From: DATBVX01 sp963724625
GTDB lineage: Bacteria > Pseudomonadota > Gammaproteobacteria > Steroidobacterales > Steroidobacteraceae
NCBI GenBank assembly: GCA_963724625.1
Contig: CAVRVO010000013.1
Span: 558,001-622,000, forward strand
Reading direction: 5' to 3'
DNA length: 64,000 bases
Below are positions 19,092 to 28,908 of the stretch, in pieces. The notes under the pieces were generated by a model that was given only the letters and a program-made list of their open reading frames with translations, was not told the origin of the DNA and made no database searches. The first letter of the stretch is position 1, and every line of letters begins with the position of its first letter. A program made the translations under genes and the position numbers.

Positions 19092-19182
19092 CGCGCGTGC
19101 TCTTTCGGGGTCCTGGTTGTGAAGACCGGGTCCGATACTCCCGCGGAGTGGACGGGGCCGGGGATTGCCATTTGGCGGTGGA

Positions 19183-19203
19183 GCCATAACACTTCGGTAT
19201 GGC
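19183..19203. promoter_or_regulatory. LysR-type operator (T-N11-A dyad)
   Basis: GCCATA and TATGGC form a perfect 6-bp inverted repeat around 9 bases, containing a T-N11-A LysR box (T19187 to A19199). It spans the start codon of the LysR gene and lies 92 bases upstream of the decarboxylase start, the place expected for an autorepressing regulator that activates the divergent gene. Confidence 0.6.
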
Positions 19204-20098
19204 TTTGGACCCGCGGCAACTCAGGGCTTTTCTCGCCATCGTAAGAAGCGGGAGCTTGGGCCTCGCAGCCGAGTCGCTGCACGTCACTCAACCGGCGTTG
19301 AGCCGCATCATCCGACGTCTCGAAACGCAGCTCGGGGTAACGCTGTTTGAGCGGCGCACGACCGGGATGGAGCTCACCAGCTTCGGGCATGCGCTGCTGC
19401 CCCACGCCACGTTCCTCAGCGAAGAAGCTGCGCTGGCGCTCGAACAGATCAACTCACTGCGGGGCCTCGGCCAGGGCACGATCCGCATCGGCGCGGTTGC
19501 GAGCGTCGCGATCATGGTGCTGCCGGCAGTGCTCGATCATGTGCTGACCAAGTGGCCGAACCTGCACGTGCAGATCCTCGAAGCCGTCGAAGACGTGCTC
19601 ACCGTCGCGCTCACCAACAACGCGATCGACGTCGTGATCTCCGGGCCGATTCCGGAAAGCGACGAAATCGTGCAGGTCACCGAACACAAGTTCACCGATC
19701 GCTACTCGGTGATCTGTTCCGCGGCCAACGAACTGCTGCGCCGTAACGATCTGTCGATCCATGACATCATCGACATACCCTGGGTAATGCCGCCCGCCGA
19801 GGCGGAACCACGTCGGCAGTTCAACGCTCTCATCAACCGTCTCGGTGTAACGTCACCGCGCGTCGTAGTAGAGACACGCTCGCCCAACGTGATCAAGGCC
19901 ATGGTTGCCAAGACCCATTTCCTGGGGTGGTTACCGGAACCGTTGTTTGCTGCAGAACAGGCCGCTGGCCTGATCCGGACGCTGCACGTGAAGGAGATGG
20001 ATCCACAGCGACGGTTTTTCGTGTTCCGGCGACGACGTAATTTCATGCCGCCGCCGGTGGTCAAGTTTCTCGATGCCCTCAAGACGATCGAAGCCTAG
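19199..20098 (+). CDS. LysR-family transcriptional regulator
   Basis: 299 residues. The N-terminal winged HTH is canonical: LRAFLAIVRSGSLGLAAESL then HVTQPALSRIIRRLETQLG and TLFERR. The effector-binding periplasmic-binding-like domain follows (GTIRIGAVASVAIMVLP; VVISGPIPESDEIVQ). It probably controls the divergent benzoylformate-decarboxylase-like gene and itself through the dyad over its start codon. The peptidase gene follows 10 bases downstream, with its ribosome site touching the LysR stop, so the two are co-transcribed. Confidence 0.9.
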   Translation: MALDPRQLRAFLAIVRSGSLGLAAESLHVTQPALSRIIRRLETQLGVTLFERRTTGMELTSFGHALLPHATFLSEEAALALEQINSLRGLGQGTIRIGAVASVAIMVLPAVLDHVLTKWPNLHVQILEAVEDVLTVALTNNAIDVVISGPIPESDEIVQVTEHKFTDRYSVICSAANELLRRNDLSIHDIIDIPWVMPPAEAEPRRQFNALINRLGVTSPRVVVETRSPNVIKAMVAKTHFLGWLPEPLFAAEQAAGLIRTLHVKEMDPQRRFFVFRRRRNFMPPPVVKFLDALKTIEA

Positions 20099-20108
20099 GA
20101 GGATATTG

Positions 20109-21530
20109 ATGCCTGTTCGTTTGCTGGCGATGACCTTCGCCATCCTGCTCGTAACCGGAACCGCACGCGCGGCGACGGACAACGCCTACCAGTCACTGGC
20201 TCGTGACATCTTCAAGGAGCTGATCGAGATCGACACCACCGATTCAGTCGGCAATGTCACGACTGCATCGGAAGCGATGGCGAAGCGCCTGCTGGATGCG
20301 GGCTTCCCTGCAGAGGATGTCCAGCTGCTGGGCCCGAACGAGCGCAAGAAGAATCTCGTCGTCCGCTTTCATGGAGCGGGTAAGCGCAAACCGATTCTGC
20401 TCTTTGGGCATCTCGATGTGGTCGAGGTGCAGCGCGAGAACTGGGCCACGGACCCGTTCAAGCTGGTCGAAAAGGACGGCTACTTCTATGGCCGCGGTAC
20501 CTCGGACATGAAGAACAGCGATGCGATGATGGTCACCACGCTGATTCGACTGAGGAAGGAGGGCTTTCGCCCGAGCCGCGACATCATTGTGGCCCTCACT
20601 GCCGACGAGGAAAGCGGCGTCTCCAACGGCGTCGACTGGCTCGTGAACCATCACCGCGATCTGATCGACGCTGGGTTCGCGATCAATACCGATGGCTATT
20701 CAGTCCTCGCCGATCAGGGCAAGGCGCTGCGCTACGAGATGTACGGAACAGAAAAGGTCTATGCGGATTACCTGCTGACTGCGACCAATCGCGGTGGTCA
20801 CAGCTCATTGCCACGTCCTGACAACGCCATCTACGACTTGACGGGCGCGCTTTCGAAGCTCGCGGCCTATGAGTTTCCATTCGAGCTCAATGACGTGACG
20901 CGTGCCTACTACGAACGCATGTCCGGCTCGGAGACGGCTGAACGTGCCGATGACATGCGCGCGCTCCTGCGCACGCCACCCGATGCGGCCGCTGTCGAGC
21001 GGTTGTCACGGAATGCCCGCGACAACGCGACGATGCGCACGACGTGCGTGGCGACACGACTACGGGGCGGCCATGCGAACAACGCGCTGCCACAGCAGGC
21101 ACAGGCGACCGTGAACTGCCGCATCCTGCCGGCTCACTCCCCGGAGGAAGTGCGCCAGGTGCTCGCCGAGGTCATCGCGAATCCCGCGATCAAGGTGCAG
21201 TACCTGAGCGTCGATGGGGCAGCGCATGACACCGCGACGGAGATACACGGCTTCCCCCCGCCCGCATTGAGCACTGAAGTCATGCGACCACTGGAACAAG
21301 TGGTGCGCGAGATGTGGCCCGGGATCAAGGTCGTTCCGGCGATGTCGCTCGGGGCCTCGGATGCGGTGTACACGATGAGCAGCGGATTGCCCACGTACAA
21401 CATCACCGGGAATCTGCAGGACCAGGACGATATTCGCGCCCACGGCCTGGACGAGCGCATTCGCGTTGACGCCTTCTACACCGGCCTCGACTTCATGTAT
21501 CGATACCTCAAGGCGATCACGGCGAAATAG
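20109..21530 (+). CDS. M20/M25/M40 family metallopeptidase, exported
   Basis: 473 residues from ATG 20109 with an AGGAGG site. Signal peptide to about residue 21 (GTARAA). Di-zinc metallopeptidase landmarks: LLFGHLDVVEV (first zinc His plus catalytic Asp), GRGTSDMKNSDAMM (bridging Asp), LTADEESG (general base Glu and zinc Glu), GGHSSLP in the lid domain, and a C-terminal GLPTYNITG region. It probably acts in the periplasm as a carboxypeptidase or amidohydrolase. It converges with an M28 peptidase gene, 13 bases apart. Confidence 0.88.
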   Translation: MPVRLLAMTFAILLVTGTARAATDNAYQSLARDIFKELIEIDTTDSVGNVTTASEAMAKRLLDAGFPAEDVQLLGPNERKKNLVVRFHGAGKRKPILLFGHLDVVEVQRENWATDPFKLVEKDGYFYGRGTSDMKNSDAMMVTTLIRLRKEGFRPSRDIIVALTADEESGVSNGVDWLVNHHRDLIDAGFAINTDGYSVLADQGKALRYEMYGTEKVYADYLLTATNRGGHSSLPRPDNAIYDLTGALSKLAAYEFPFELNDVTRAYYERMSGSETAERADDMRALLRTPPDAAAVERLSRNARDNATMRTTCVATRLRGGHANNALPQQAQATVNCRILPAHSPEEVRQVLAEVIANPAIKVQYLSVDGAAHDTATEIHGFPPPALSTEVMRPLEQVVREMWPGIKVVPAMSLGASDAVYTMSSGLPTYNITGNLQDQDDIRAHGLDERIRVDAFYTGLDFMYRYLKAITAK

Positions 21531-21543
21531 ATCCGCGTTGGTG

Positions 21544-23920
21544 TCAGTTGGCTGTCGGCGACTTGGGCTGCAGCAGTGCAGTAGCCTGATCGAGTCGATC
21601 GCAATACGTGGCGAGCGCCTGGGCGGTGAGTGCCACATATTCGCTTGCCTCATCCCAGCGCTGCGCTTCGATCGCTTCGCGCACGCCCGGCAGAGTCTTG
21701 ACGCCGTAGCCTGTCAGCAGGCCGGGCGCGTAGATCAGGTGCCGATACCAGCTGCGTCCAGGGAGCCCTCGTTCACTGGTCAGTGCCTGCTCCATTCCCT
21801 GCAGCAACGTGTTGAGCGACTTACGCGTCGCGACACTGAGTGACGTCTCGCTCTGCACGCTGCGCGCGTAAGCAGCGTCATAGTCCGAGGCGCTCTTCTT
21901 GAGCCGGGTGAGAACCGTATCGATCGGCGACAAATCGATCTTGGGTACCTCCGACTCGCGCTCGGGCGCGAGGACCGGGCGGGTCGGATCACTGGATAGC
22001 GTGAAAGCATTCTGATCGATGAGCCGCGCGAGATCCTGTGCGTGCTTGCGTCGGTCGTCCATGAGCTTTTGCAGCTCCTGACGGTAGTCGTCGATCGTGG
22101 TTGCGAATCCTTCGAACTGCAGCGGCAGCAGCTCGACATTCGCCATGCGCAGCACCGCACGCCCGGCCGTCTGCGCTTCGGCAACTCCGTAGACGAAGCC
22201 CGGATCGCCGAAACGTACGTAGTGATCGTACGAGTCGTAAAGAGAGTGGTAGACGCCGTCCTGATCGGCTTCGCCCTCGTAGTAAACGTCGAGCGAAGCG
22301 ATGCCGAGGTGCTGGATGAAGGGCGAATAGTCGGAACCGGAGCCCATCGCTGCGACCGGCACGTCGGGACGCTCCGCGGCGCGCTTCGCCATCTCTTTCT
22401 GTTCGTCCGTGGCGCCGTTCTCGAAGCCGGTCACCATCATCTTGGCGCGCATGCGCTCCTGCGCAGTTGCACGGGTTTCGGGATCCTTCACGTCAGCGGC
22501 GACTTCGTTCATGAAGCGCTGTAAAGAATGGCTGCCTTCAATATGCAAGAACCCACGCGTGTTGGTATCTGAGTTCAGGTAGAGGACGGCCTTGCGCTGC
22601 AGCTCCGCTGCGTGGGTCTCGACCCATTCGGTCGACCCGAGCAGGCCTGGCTCTTCTCCGTCCCAGCTCGCGTAGATCAATGTGCGTTTGGGTTTCCAGC
22701 CGCTCTTGAGGAGCGCGCCAATTGCTTTGGCTTCTGCGAGCATCGCGACGTGTCCCGACAGCGGATCCCAGGCGCCCGCCACCCATCCGTCGCGGTGGTT
22801 GCCGCGGATCACCCATTCATCGGGGTGTTCGCTGCCGGGAATTCTTGCGATCACGTCGTACACCGGCTTCAGAGCCCAGTCGGACGCGATGCTCAGGTGC
22901 ACTCGCGCCGGGCCTGGACCGATGTGATACGTGAGCGGCAAGGCGCCCCGCCACTTCTCCGGCGCCACCGGGCCCGTCATTGATTCGAGCAACTGGCGCG
23001 CGTCGGCGTACGAGATCGGGAGCACCGGGATCTTGAGAACCGTCGGCGCTTCGGCCAGCGACAGGCGTTTGGCCGTCTTGGTCGCACCGACACCCGGTGT
23101 GAGCGGATCTCCCGCATAGATGGGCATGTCGGCAACCGAGCCGCGCTGCACGGCATCGGCGGGTCGCCAGCCACCAAGGGGATAGGTATCGCCCATCCCG
23201 TAGCCATCGTCCTTCGGATCCGAATAGATCAGGCAGCCGATCGCGCCGTGCTGGTAGGCGAGCTTCGGCTTGAGCCCGCGCCATCCGCCACCGTAGCGAA
23301 CGATGGCAATCTTGCCCTTGACGTCGACGCCCCGTCGCGCGAGCTCCTTGTAGTCATCGTCCATGCCGTAGTTCACGTAGACGAGATCGCCGACCACATC
23401 GCCATCCGCGCCGTATGCGTTGTACGGCGGCAGGCCGTCGGTCCGCGTGGAGGTGGCGTCACCCGCAATCGGTGGCTCGTGCAGGGCCGGCGGTAAAGCT
23501 CTTCGGGGCAATGAGCTCGAGCGCGACTCGCTTCGGCGTCGGATACAGCACGTAAAAAGTCTCGATGTCGGCCTGCCATCCCCAGCTCTTGAAAAGGTCG
23601 CGCACGAACTCGGCGTTCGCCTTGTCGTGAGGTGTACCGACGTTATTGGGCTCGGCCGAGAGGTGCTTGAGCCAGGTTCCGATCTCGGCGGCATTCAGCT
23701 GGCCGTCAAACCGCTGTTCCAGAGCCGCTTGCGCAACGGCGCCGGCAGGCGTGAAGCCATACATCGAAGGGGCTTCGGATTCGGCGGCCCCCGAAGCCTG
23801 GGTACCGATCGTGATCGCAGCGACACTGGCAATGGTCAACAAACGGTGAACAGCTGGCACAGAGAATCTCCGCGGGGGCCTAAACCAAGCGCGCGAGCTT
23901 ACCTCAGCACTTGCTGTCAT
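21544..23920 (-). CDS. M28 family peptidase, glutamate carboxypeptidase II-like (one frameshift near 23488)
   Basis: About 790 residues. The 5' frame (ATG 23920 in an ATGA overlap with the MFS gene; GTG 23857 with a GGAGA site gives a cleaner signal peptide) reads to ELIAPKSFTAG. The remaining frame resumes at ALHEPPIAGDATSTRTDG. Removing one base of CCGG at 23487-23492 joins them. The order matches GCPII: PA domain (DVKGKIAIVRYGG), zinc protease (GNHRDGWVAGAWDPLSGH; ASWDGEEPGLLGSTEW; LNSDTNTRG; YHSLYDSYDHYVRFGDPGF) and a C-terminal helical dimerisation domain. It would be periplasmic, releasing C-terminal amino acids from peptides, with the coupled transporter possibly importing products. 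Confidence 0.87.
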
Positions 23921-25296
23921 TCAGCAGCGCGCGGTGGCCGATAGTGTGTTTCCAGGTCGCGGCGCAGATCGCGCGCCGCGATCAAGTAGTGGAGTCCCGC
24001 CCAGGCAAAAAGCATGGACACCGCGATCAGTGCGTACCGAATGCCGAGCGCGGAGGCACCGCTGCAGGCTTCATGAAGCGATGACACCGCGTTTGCCGGC
24101 GCAGCGCCGCCCGGACACAGCGTTGCGAAATCCCCGATCGGGAACGCGCGATTTGCGAAAGCGTCGCTCAGGGCACCGATCAGGGTGGGTCCCAAGCCTA
24201 TCCCGACCAGCCCAAGTACTACCGATACCACGAACGCCGAGGAGGCGCGCATGTTGGCGCTCACCATGTTCTGCGCGATCGCAAGCGTGGGTGTGAAATA
24301 GATGAAGAGCACAACGTGCGCGGCCGTGAGTACACCGATGCCGACCGCGACGACGGGCGCTGCGAAAGCGATCGCGAACAGCGGTGTAGCAAGTACCAAC
24401 CCGATCGCCGGCCCCCATACGAACCAACGCTGATCGAAACGCGACGCCCAATCGACACCAAACCCGCCGAGCGCGAGCCCGGAACTCATTGCGAGTGCCG
24501 CGATGAACCCGAGGAGTCGTCCTGCCTCCGCGAATCCCATGTGATATGCCCGCACGAAGAACTGCCCGAGGAACTGTCCGATCGCGTTCATCGCCGTCGC
24601 GGCGAGCGCGCACCCGATCAACGTGTGGCGCACCGAGCGTTTGGAGAGCAGAAATCTCAGTACCTCCCACATCGAGGGCGGCGGCCCGGCGATCGAGATT
24701 TCGTCGGACATTCCGCGTGGCGGGTCGCGCAAGGTTAGAAACGCAATCAATGCAACGAGGAGCGCCGGCGTGCCAATCCCGACGAAGGCAGCTCGCCAGC
24801 TCACGTTCTCGGCCATCCATCCCGCGAAGGTCGATCCGGCCACTACGCCAAGCGGTGCGCCCAGCCAGATGATGGACATCGCGGAGGCACGCCGGTCACG
24901 CGGATAGTGATCGCCAATCAGCGAGGCTACCGGCGGGCCGAAGCCGGCATCCCCCACACCGACGCCGACGCGAAACAGCAGCAGGCGCCAGAAACCCTGC
25001 GCGCTGCCACACAGTGAAACCATGACACCAAAAATCGCCAGCGAAGCCGCAATGATCCGGGTGCGGCTCATGCGTTCTGCCATGCGCGCGAGCGGCAGGC
25101 CAAGCAGCGTATAGAAGATCGCAAAGCCCAGGCCCTGGATGATGCCCATCTGCGCGTCGGTGAGCTTCAGGTCGAGCTTGATCGCTTGCGCGACGACCGC
25201 GATTCCCTGGCGATCGGCGAGGTTCAGTGCGTTGGTGAGGAGCAGGACGGTCAGGAGCCAGGCGCGATAGCCCTTCGAGAACAGCACTGGCTTCAC
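23917..25296 (-). CDS. Major facilitator superfamily transporter
   Basis: 459 residues, GTG start at 25296. Twelve hydrophobic helices and MFS landmarks: NLADRQGIAVVAQ at helix 1, the loop 2-3 motif GLPLARMAERMSRTRI, and a pore helix FRVGVGVGDAGFGPPVASLI as in the anion/sugar-phosphate and spinster-like (TIGR/MFS_1) transporters. The charge pair R-D-R after helix 4 is present. It is the first gene of a coupled pair with the M28 peptidase, so uptake of peptide-derived or conjugated substrates is a reasonable inference. It is divergent from the NAD(P)-binding gene. Confidence 0.87.
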   Translation of the reverse strand: MKPVLFSKGYRAWLLTVLLLTNALNLADRQGIAVVAQAIKLDLKLTDAQMGIIQGLGFAIFYTLLGLPLARMAERMSRTRIIAASLAIFGVMVSLCGSAQGFWRLLLFRVGVGVGDAGFGPPVASLIGDHYPRDRRASAMSIIWLGAPLGVVAGSTFAGWMAENVSWRAAFVGIGTPALLVALIAFLTLRDPPRGMSDEISIAGPPPSMWEVLRFLLSKRSVRHTLIGCALAATAMNAIGQFLGQFFVRAYHMGFAEAGRLLGFIAALAMSSGLALGGFGVDWASRFDQRWFVWGPAIGLVLATPLFAIAFAAPVVAVGIGVLTAAHVVLFIYFTPTLAIAQNMVSANMRASSAFVVSVVLGLVGIGLGPTLIGALSDAFANRAFPIGDFATLCPGGAAPANAVSSLHEACSGASALGIRYALIAVSMLFAWAGLHYLIAARDLRRDLETHYRPPRAAE

Positions 25297-25392
25297 AGGC
25301 GAATTCCGTCGGGCATCTGTGGTCCCATCTGCATTCTCCGCGGCGGGCGGGTATCACGCGCCCGGTGCGCCGGTTTCATCACCAGCCGAGGT

Positions 25393-26175
25393 ATGCATAC
25401 CATGACGCCCCTGCACCAGTCTGCCACCAGAGGGAAACCATCCACCGCACTGAGCCGGCTGATGGCTGCCACAGCCGCCCTTGCATTCCTGTGCTGTGGA
25501 GGGATCAACGCCGCCACGACCCCAGCCGCGGACGCTCCGAAGCTCAAGATCGGCATCATCGGCACTGGTCACATCGGTGGAGCGCTCGCGAAGCTATGGG
25601 CCAACGCCGGCCATGAACTGATCATCTCCTCCCGTCACCCTGAGGAGCTCCAGGATCTTGCCCGCTCGCTCGGTCCCAAGGTGAAGGCGGGCACGCCGCG
25701 TGAGGCCGCAGTGTTCGGCGACGTGGTGCTGATCTCGATTCCCTATGGCGCCATGCCGCAGGTCGGTCGCGACCTCAAGGCGGAGCTCGCCGGCAAGATC
25801 GTGCTCGACACTGGGAACCCTTATCCCAGCCGTGACGGCGACATGGCTGTCGAGGCGCGACGCAAGGGCACGGGCGTCGCTTCGGCCGAGTTCCTGCCCG
25901 GCGTCAGGCTGGTGCGCGCCTTCAATGCCATCAACTCTGGCGACCTCAGGGACGAAGCGCATCGCAAGGGCGAGCAGGTTGCTATTCCGCTCGCAGGTGA
26001 CGATGCCGAGGCCCTCGCCGTCGCGCAGCGACTGGTGAAAGACGCCGGCTTCGATCCCGTCGTCGTCGGTCCGTTGTCCCGGGCGAAGGAATTCGACGTC
26101 GGCACGCCGCCATACACCCGGCTGCTCACAGCCAAGGAGCTGCGGCAGCTCCTGAAACTCCCGGACCGAACGTAG
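25393..26175 (+). CDS. NADPH-dependent F420 reductase-like / NAD(P)-binding oxidoreductase, with signal peptide
   Basis: About 260 residues from ATG 25393 (ATG 25402 is equally possible; GAGG site). The fold starts with a dinucleotide-binding motif KIGIIGTGHIGGALAKLW, followed by ISSRHPEELQDLA and VVLISIPYGAMPQVG, the layout of NPD/F420_oxidored proteins. It is unusual in carrying a hydrophobic leader (MAATAALAFLCCGGINAA) before the Rossmann domain, suggesting export or membrane attachment. LDTGNPYPSRDG and FNAINSGDL are family-typical. The substrate is unknown. Confidence 0.8.
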   Translation: MHTMTPLHQSATRGKPSTALSRLMAATAALAFLCCGGINAATTPAADAPKLKIGIIGTGHIGGALAKLWANAGHELIISSRHPEELQDLARSLGPKVKAGTPREAAVFGDVVLISIPYGAMPQVGRDLKAELAGKIVLDTGNPYPSRDGDMAVEARRKGTGVASAEFLPGVRLVRAFNAINSGDLRDEAHRKGEQVAIPLAGDDAEALAVAQRLVKDAGFDPVVVGPLSRAKEFDVGTPPYTRLLTAKELRQLLKLPDRT

Positions 26176-26514
26176 GCAAATCGCGACAAAACCTGGAAGT
26201 GCGATGATCCTGGGGGTGCCGACAGATCATGTTCGAGACGGCGTAAGAACGCGCTGACAGATCAATGGGAACCGAGAGAATTGTCCGGTCGCATCGATTT
26301 GTAGAGACTGTGAACCACTGGACTCAACCATTATTGCTGGTGATGTCCTAAGAGGGCCGGTACTCCCCGCCCTGGCGAAAAGGCCCCACGTGCCAATGTG
26401 CACTGGGGCCTTTCTACTTTCGCTCTCCGCAGCAAGAAATGCCAAGTAACCCACCCCGCACGCCGCGTAGAGTCCCAAGATCGACAAGGATCGACACTAC
26501 CCGGAAGACCCGCG
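26176..26514. other. Structured intergenic region, possible small RNA
   Basis: No convincing protein is encoded in these 339 bases. They contain a 9-base direct repeat GACAGATCA (26221-26229 and 26256-26264) separated by a small hairpin GCGT-AAGA-ACGC, an AT-richer stretch (26300-26350), a second hairpin (AGGGCCGG with CCGCCCT, 26353-26373) and finally a terminator-grade stem-loop at 26379-26413. This layout suits a small non-coding transcript or a long 3' UTR of the upstream gene. Confidence 0.35.
26379..26413 (+). terminator. Rho-independent terminator
   Basis: AAAGGCCCCA pairs perfectly with TGGGGCCTTT (26404-26413), and an inner stem GTGC/GCAC closes the loop. A and T tracts flank the stem on both sides, and CTACTTT follows. 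It lies about 200 bases beyond the NAD(P)-binding gene and 100 bases before the next start. Confidence 0.78.
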
Positions 26515-27045
26515 ATGAATTCACGTCTGTTCAGTGTGTTGTTTGCCGCAACGACCGCCCTCGCCGCTTCCGGCGCGGCACGCTCTTCACCGGAAGACGA
26601 TCGCCAGGCCGTCGCCGCACTGGACATCAAGTACCAGGAGGCTGTGAAGGGTAACGATGCGGAAACGATGGGACGCATTCTCGACGACAATTTCGTGCTG
26701 GTGCTCGGCAACGGTACGGTCTACACACGCGAGGATCTGCTCGACTCGGCGCGCAAGCGCCACGTCGACTACGAGAAACAGGACGAGGATCCGGGCACGC
26801 AAACGGTGCGCGTATGGGGCGACACGGCGGTCGTGACCGCAAGACTCTGGCTCAAGGGGACGAGCGAAGGTAAAGAGCTCGACCGTCGACTCTGGTTCAG
26901 CGATACCTACGTGCGGACCGCGAATGGGTGGCGCTATGTGTTCGGCCAGGCCTCACTCAGCTTGCCGAAGGAAAGCCGCAGAGCCCGCCCAATCTCGGTG
27001 AACCGACCGGCCCCTACGCCAACGTCGCCAGCACCAGGTCTTTGA
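26515..27045 (+). CDS. Exported NTF2-like protein (DUF4440/SnoaL type)
   Basis: 176 residues from ATG 26515. Signal peptide to about residue 23 (SGAARSSPEDD). The domain reads AVAALDIKYQEAVKGNDAET, MGRILDDNFVLVLGNGTVYTR, VRVWGDTAVVTARLWLKG and RRLWFSDTYVRTANGWRYVFGQAS, the standard DUF4440 order ending in the tryptophan-rich last strand. The last 22 residues are proline-rich and unconserved. The role is unknown; such proteins bind or hydrolyse small molecules in the periplasm. Confidence 0.78.
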   Translation: MNSRLFSVLFAATTALAASGAARSSPEDDRQAVAALDIKYQEAVKGNDAETMGRILDDNFVLVLGNGTVYTREDLLDSARKRHVDYEKQDEDPGTQTVRVWGDTAVVTARLWLKGTSEGKELDRRLWFSDTYVRTANGWRYVFGQASLSLPKESRRARPISVNRPAPTPTSPAPGL

Positions 27046-27350
27046 GCACGGTGCTCGCCTGTACCATGTCCACACCCTGCAGCGATGGAGATGCCCATGG
27101 AGCGGGCGCCGCCAGGAAGATCAGCGTGATTACGACTCGTGCGACGCGTTGTGCAAAAAATGCCGCCAATGAATTCTCCAGGGCCGCAGCCTCGAACCTT
27201 CGGCAGTCGCAATGACTGCAACGAGTCCGATCTTGCATTGGAGACTGGCGTAAAGGTCCCGAGCGACTTCACAGAATGCCGGTGAATCTGGGCGGGAGAA
27301 TCGAACAGTGAAGTGGCTCACGCGTTCGTTGCGGCGCCTACGAACGCGCG
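27046..27350. other. Intergenic stretch, no clear gene
   Basis: A minus-strand frame of 74 codons (27014-27238) contains a hydrophobic segment (RVVITLIFLAAPAPWA) but overlaps the preceding gene and resembles nothing I know. No tRNA, repeat or terminator stands out. Probably untranslated sequence between two convergent genes. Confidence 0.3.
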
Positions 27351-28313
27351 TCACATCAGGATTTCGAGACCTACGTGTCGTCGCGTGGCCTCCAAATACA
27401 GCGTGCGGGCGACATGCAGATCGTACAGTGCCATTCCGACCGATTTGTACGCAGTGGTGCGGCTGACATCGATCGGGCGCTGGCCGCAGATGACCTGGCC
27501 GATCGTGAACACGTCCGCAGAACTCACGATGCCTTTCCCGACCATCGCGATTACATCCCCGACCTCTTCACGGGCAGCTTCCGAATCGATGACGATGTGC
27601 CCGGCAAGGCGGTACACGGAGTCCGGCAGCTCCTGCATCGTGGGACGGAACGACCCGATGCTGACGAAATGCCTGCCGACGAGGACCGTGGGGTCGTCCG
27701 GCAGTACCGGTTGGGCGGATGTCGTCGCGGCAATAATGAGATTCGTCCGACCGAGTAGTTCGAATGCGTCGCGGCACGGCATGATGCTTAGCTGCGGCGC
27801 GTGCGCATGAATCGTAGCTGCGAACCTCTCGTAACTTGCCGCGGATCGCGGCACACAAAAGACTTCACGGATCGGGCGCACCGCTGCAGCACTGATCGCC
27901 TGCCAGGCTCCCTGTACTCCGCAGCCGATGATGCCCAGCGTGTGTGTGTCCGCGGAAGTCGTGTACTTGACGCCCAGTGCCCCTACGGCTCCGGTTCGCA
28001 ACGCGGTCAACGCAGCCGCGTTCAGCATCGCGACAGGCACACCGGTCTCACCATCGGCGAGAACCATCACACCGTTTGTAACTGGCAGGTTGCGAGCTGA
28101 GTTGCCCGGCACGACGCAAACCAGCTTTGCGCCGATCATGTCGCTCGCCACTGCCGGCATGGTCAGGAATGTATTGCCGTTCCAGTCGAGGTGCTGGCGG
28201 CGGGGCGTGGCGTGTTCTCCCTGATCCGCCGCAAGCGCGGCGGATTCGGCCGCCTGGAGCAAGGCACCGGGTGACAGCAGGCCGATGAGATCCGCATGCG
28301 AGAGGATGAGCAT
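27351..28313 (-). CDS. Ornithine cyclodeaminase / mu-crystallin family protein
   Basis: 320 residues. A Rossmann NAD-binding motif HTLGIIGCGVQGAWQAISA lies at about 127-145, preceded by the family's substrate-binding stretch (GAKLVCVVPGNSARNLPVTN; MNAAALTALRTGAVGALG). IDSEAAREEVGD and the end VGMALYDLHVAR are also typical. Members deaminate ornithine to proline or reduce imines and ketimines; the bacterial set includes L-alanine and lysine-derived ketimine reductases. The specific substrate is not evident. No close operon partner. Confidence 0.86.
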   Translation of the reverse strand: MLILSHADLIGLLSPGALLQAAESAALAADQGEHATPRRQHLDWNGNTFLTMPAVASDMIGAKLVCVVPGNSARNLPVTNGVMVLADGETGVPVAMLNAAALTALRTGAVGALGVKYTTSADTHTLGIIGCGVQGAWQAISAAAVRPIREVFCVPRSAASYERFAATIHAHAPQLSIMPCRDAFELLGRTNLIIAATTSAQPVLPDDPTVLVGRHFVSIGSFRPTMQELPDSVYRLAGHIVIDSEAAREEVGDVIAMVGKGIVSSADVFTIGQVICGQRPIDVSRTTAYKSVGMALYDLHVARTLYLEATRRHVGLEILM

Positions 28314-28480
28314 GATCAGCTACGTGACAGCCATCATGTCGAAATTACGTCAATTGCGTGGCCAGGTTGTTCCTGAGCTACGCGATTCGACTCAATTCCC
28401 GGCATCGAATATGCTCCTCCGCGCTCGGCGTCACAGCCGTGGCGCCGCCCTGATAACAACACGTAACAGAGGGGTACCTG

Positions 28481-28789
28481 ATGAACGCTCAAAAAATCGT
28501 CGGACTGATCGCCATTCTGCTTGCGATCGTCGGCGCGTTTGTGACGATTCCCTACGCCGCCGCGATCCTCCTGATCCTCGGCCTGTTCGTCGGCTTGTCG
28601 ATCATTCCGGATCATCACGTCAGAGTCATGGTTTCCGCGCTGGTGCTGGCGAGCCTGTCGCACACCTTCGATGCGATACCGCAGCTGGGCAGCTATCTCG
28701 CGACGATCCTGTCGAGCATTGGCGTGTTCGTGGCCGGCGGTGCGCTGATGATCATCCTGCGCAACATTTACGCCAGGTTTAAGCCCTGA
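28481..28789 (+). CDS. Small membrane protein of unknown function
   Basis: 102 residues with a GAGGGG ribosome site. Three hydrophobic helices are predicted: residues about 5-20, 25-40 and 65-92, separated by the loop PDHHVRVM. The end is basic (RNIYARFKP). Nothing resembles a named family. It stands alone and is closed by a strong terminator about 75 bases downstream, so it is a real monocistronic transcript. An inner-membrane location is inferred from the helices. Confidence 0.75.
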   Translation: MNAQKIVGLIAILLAIVGAFVTIPYAAAILLILGLFVGLSIIPDHHVRVMVSALVLASLSHTFDAIPQLGSYLATILSSIGVFVAGGALMIILRNIYARFKP

Positions 28790-28864
28790 GTCGATCACCT
28801 CATTCTGGATGGCGGGGCTCGCCAGCCGATGCGGATTCCGTCGGCAACTGAGCCCGTACTCATC

Positions 28865-28890
28865 AAGCCGCCTTCGGGCGGCTTTCTTTA
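28865..28890 (+). terminator. Rho-independent terminator with UUCG loop
   Basis: AAGCCGCC-TTCG-GGCGGCTT, a perfect 8-bp stem with the stable UUCG tetraloop followed by TCTTTAT. It ends the small membrane protein transcript and also faces the 3' end of the DUF885 gene. Confidence 0.88.
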
Positions 28891-28908
28891 TCATGCGCGA
28901 GCAGCGCA

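Noticed and set aside
27014..27238. 74-codon minus-strand frame with a hydrophobic segment
   Set aside because: It overlaps the end of the NTF2-like gene, lacks a good ribosome site, and matches nothing known.
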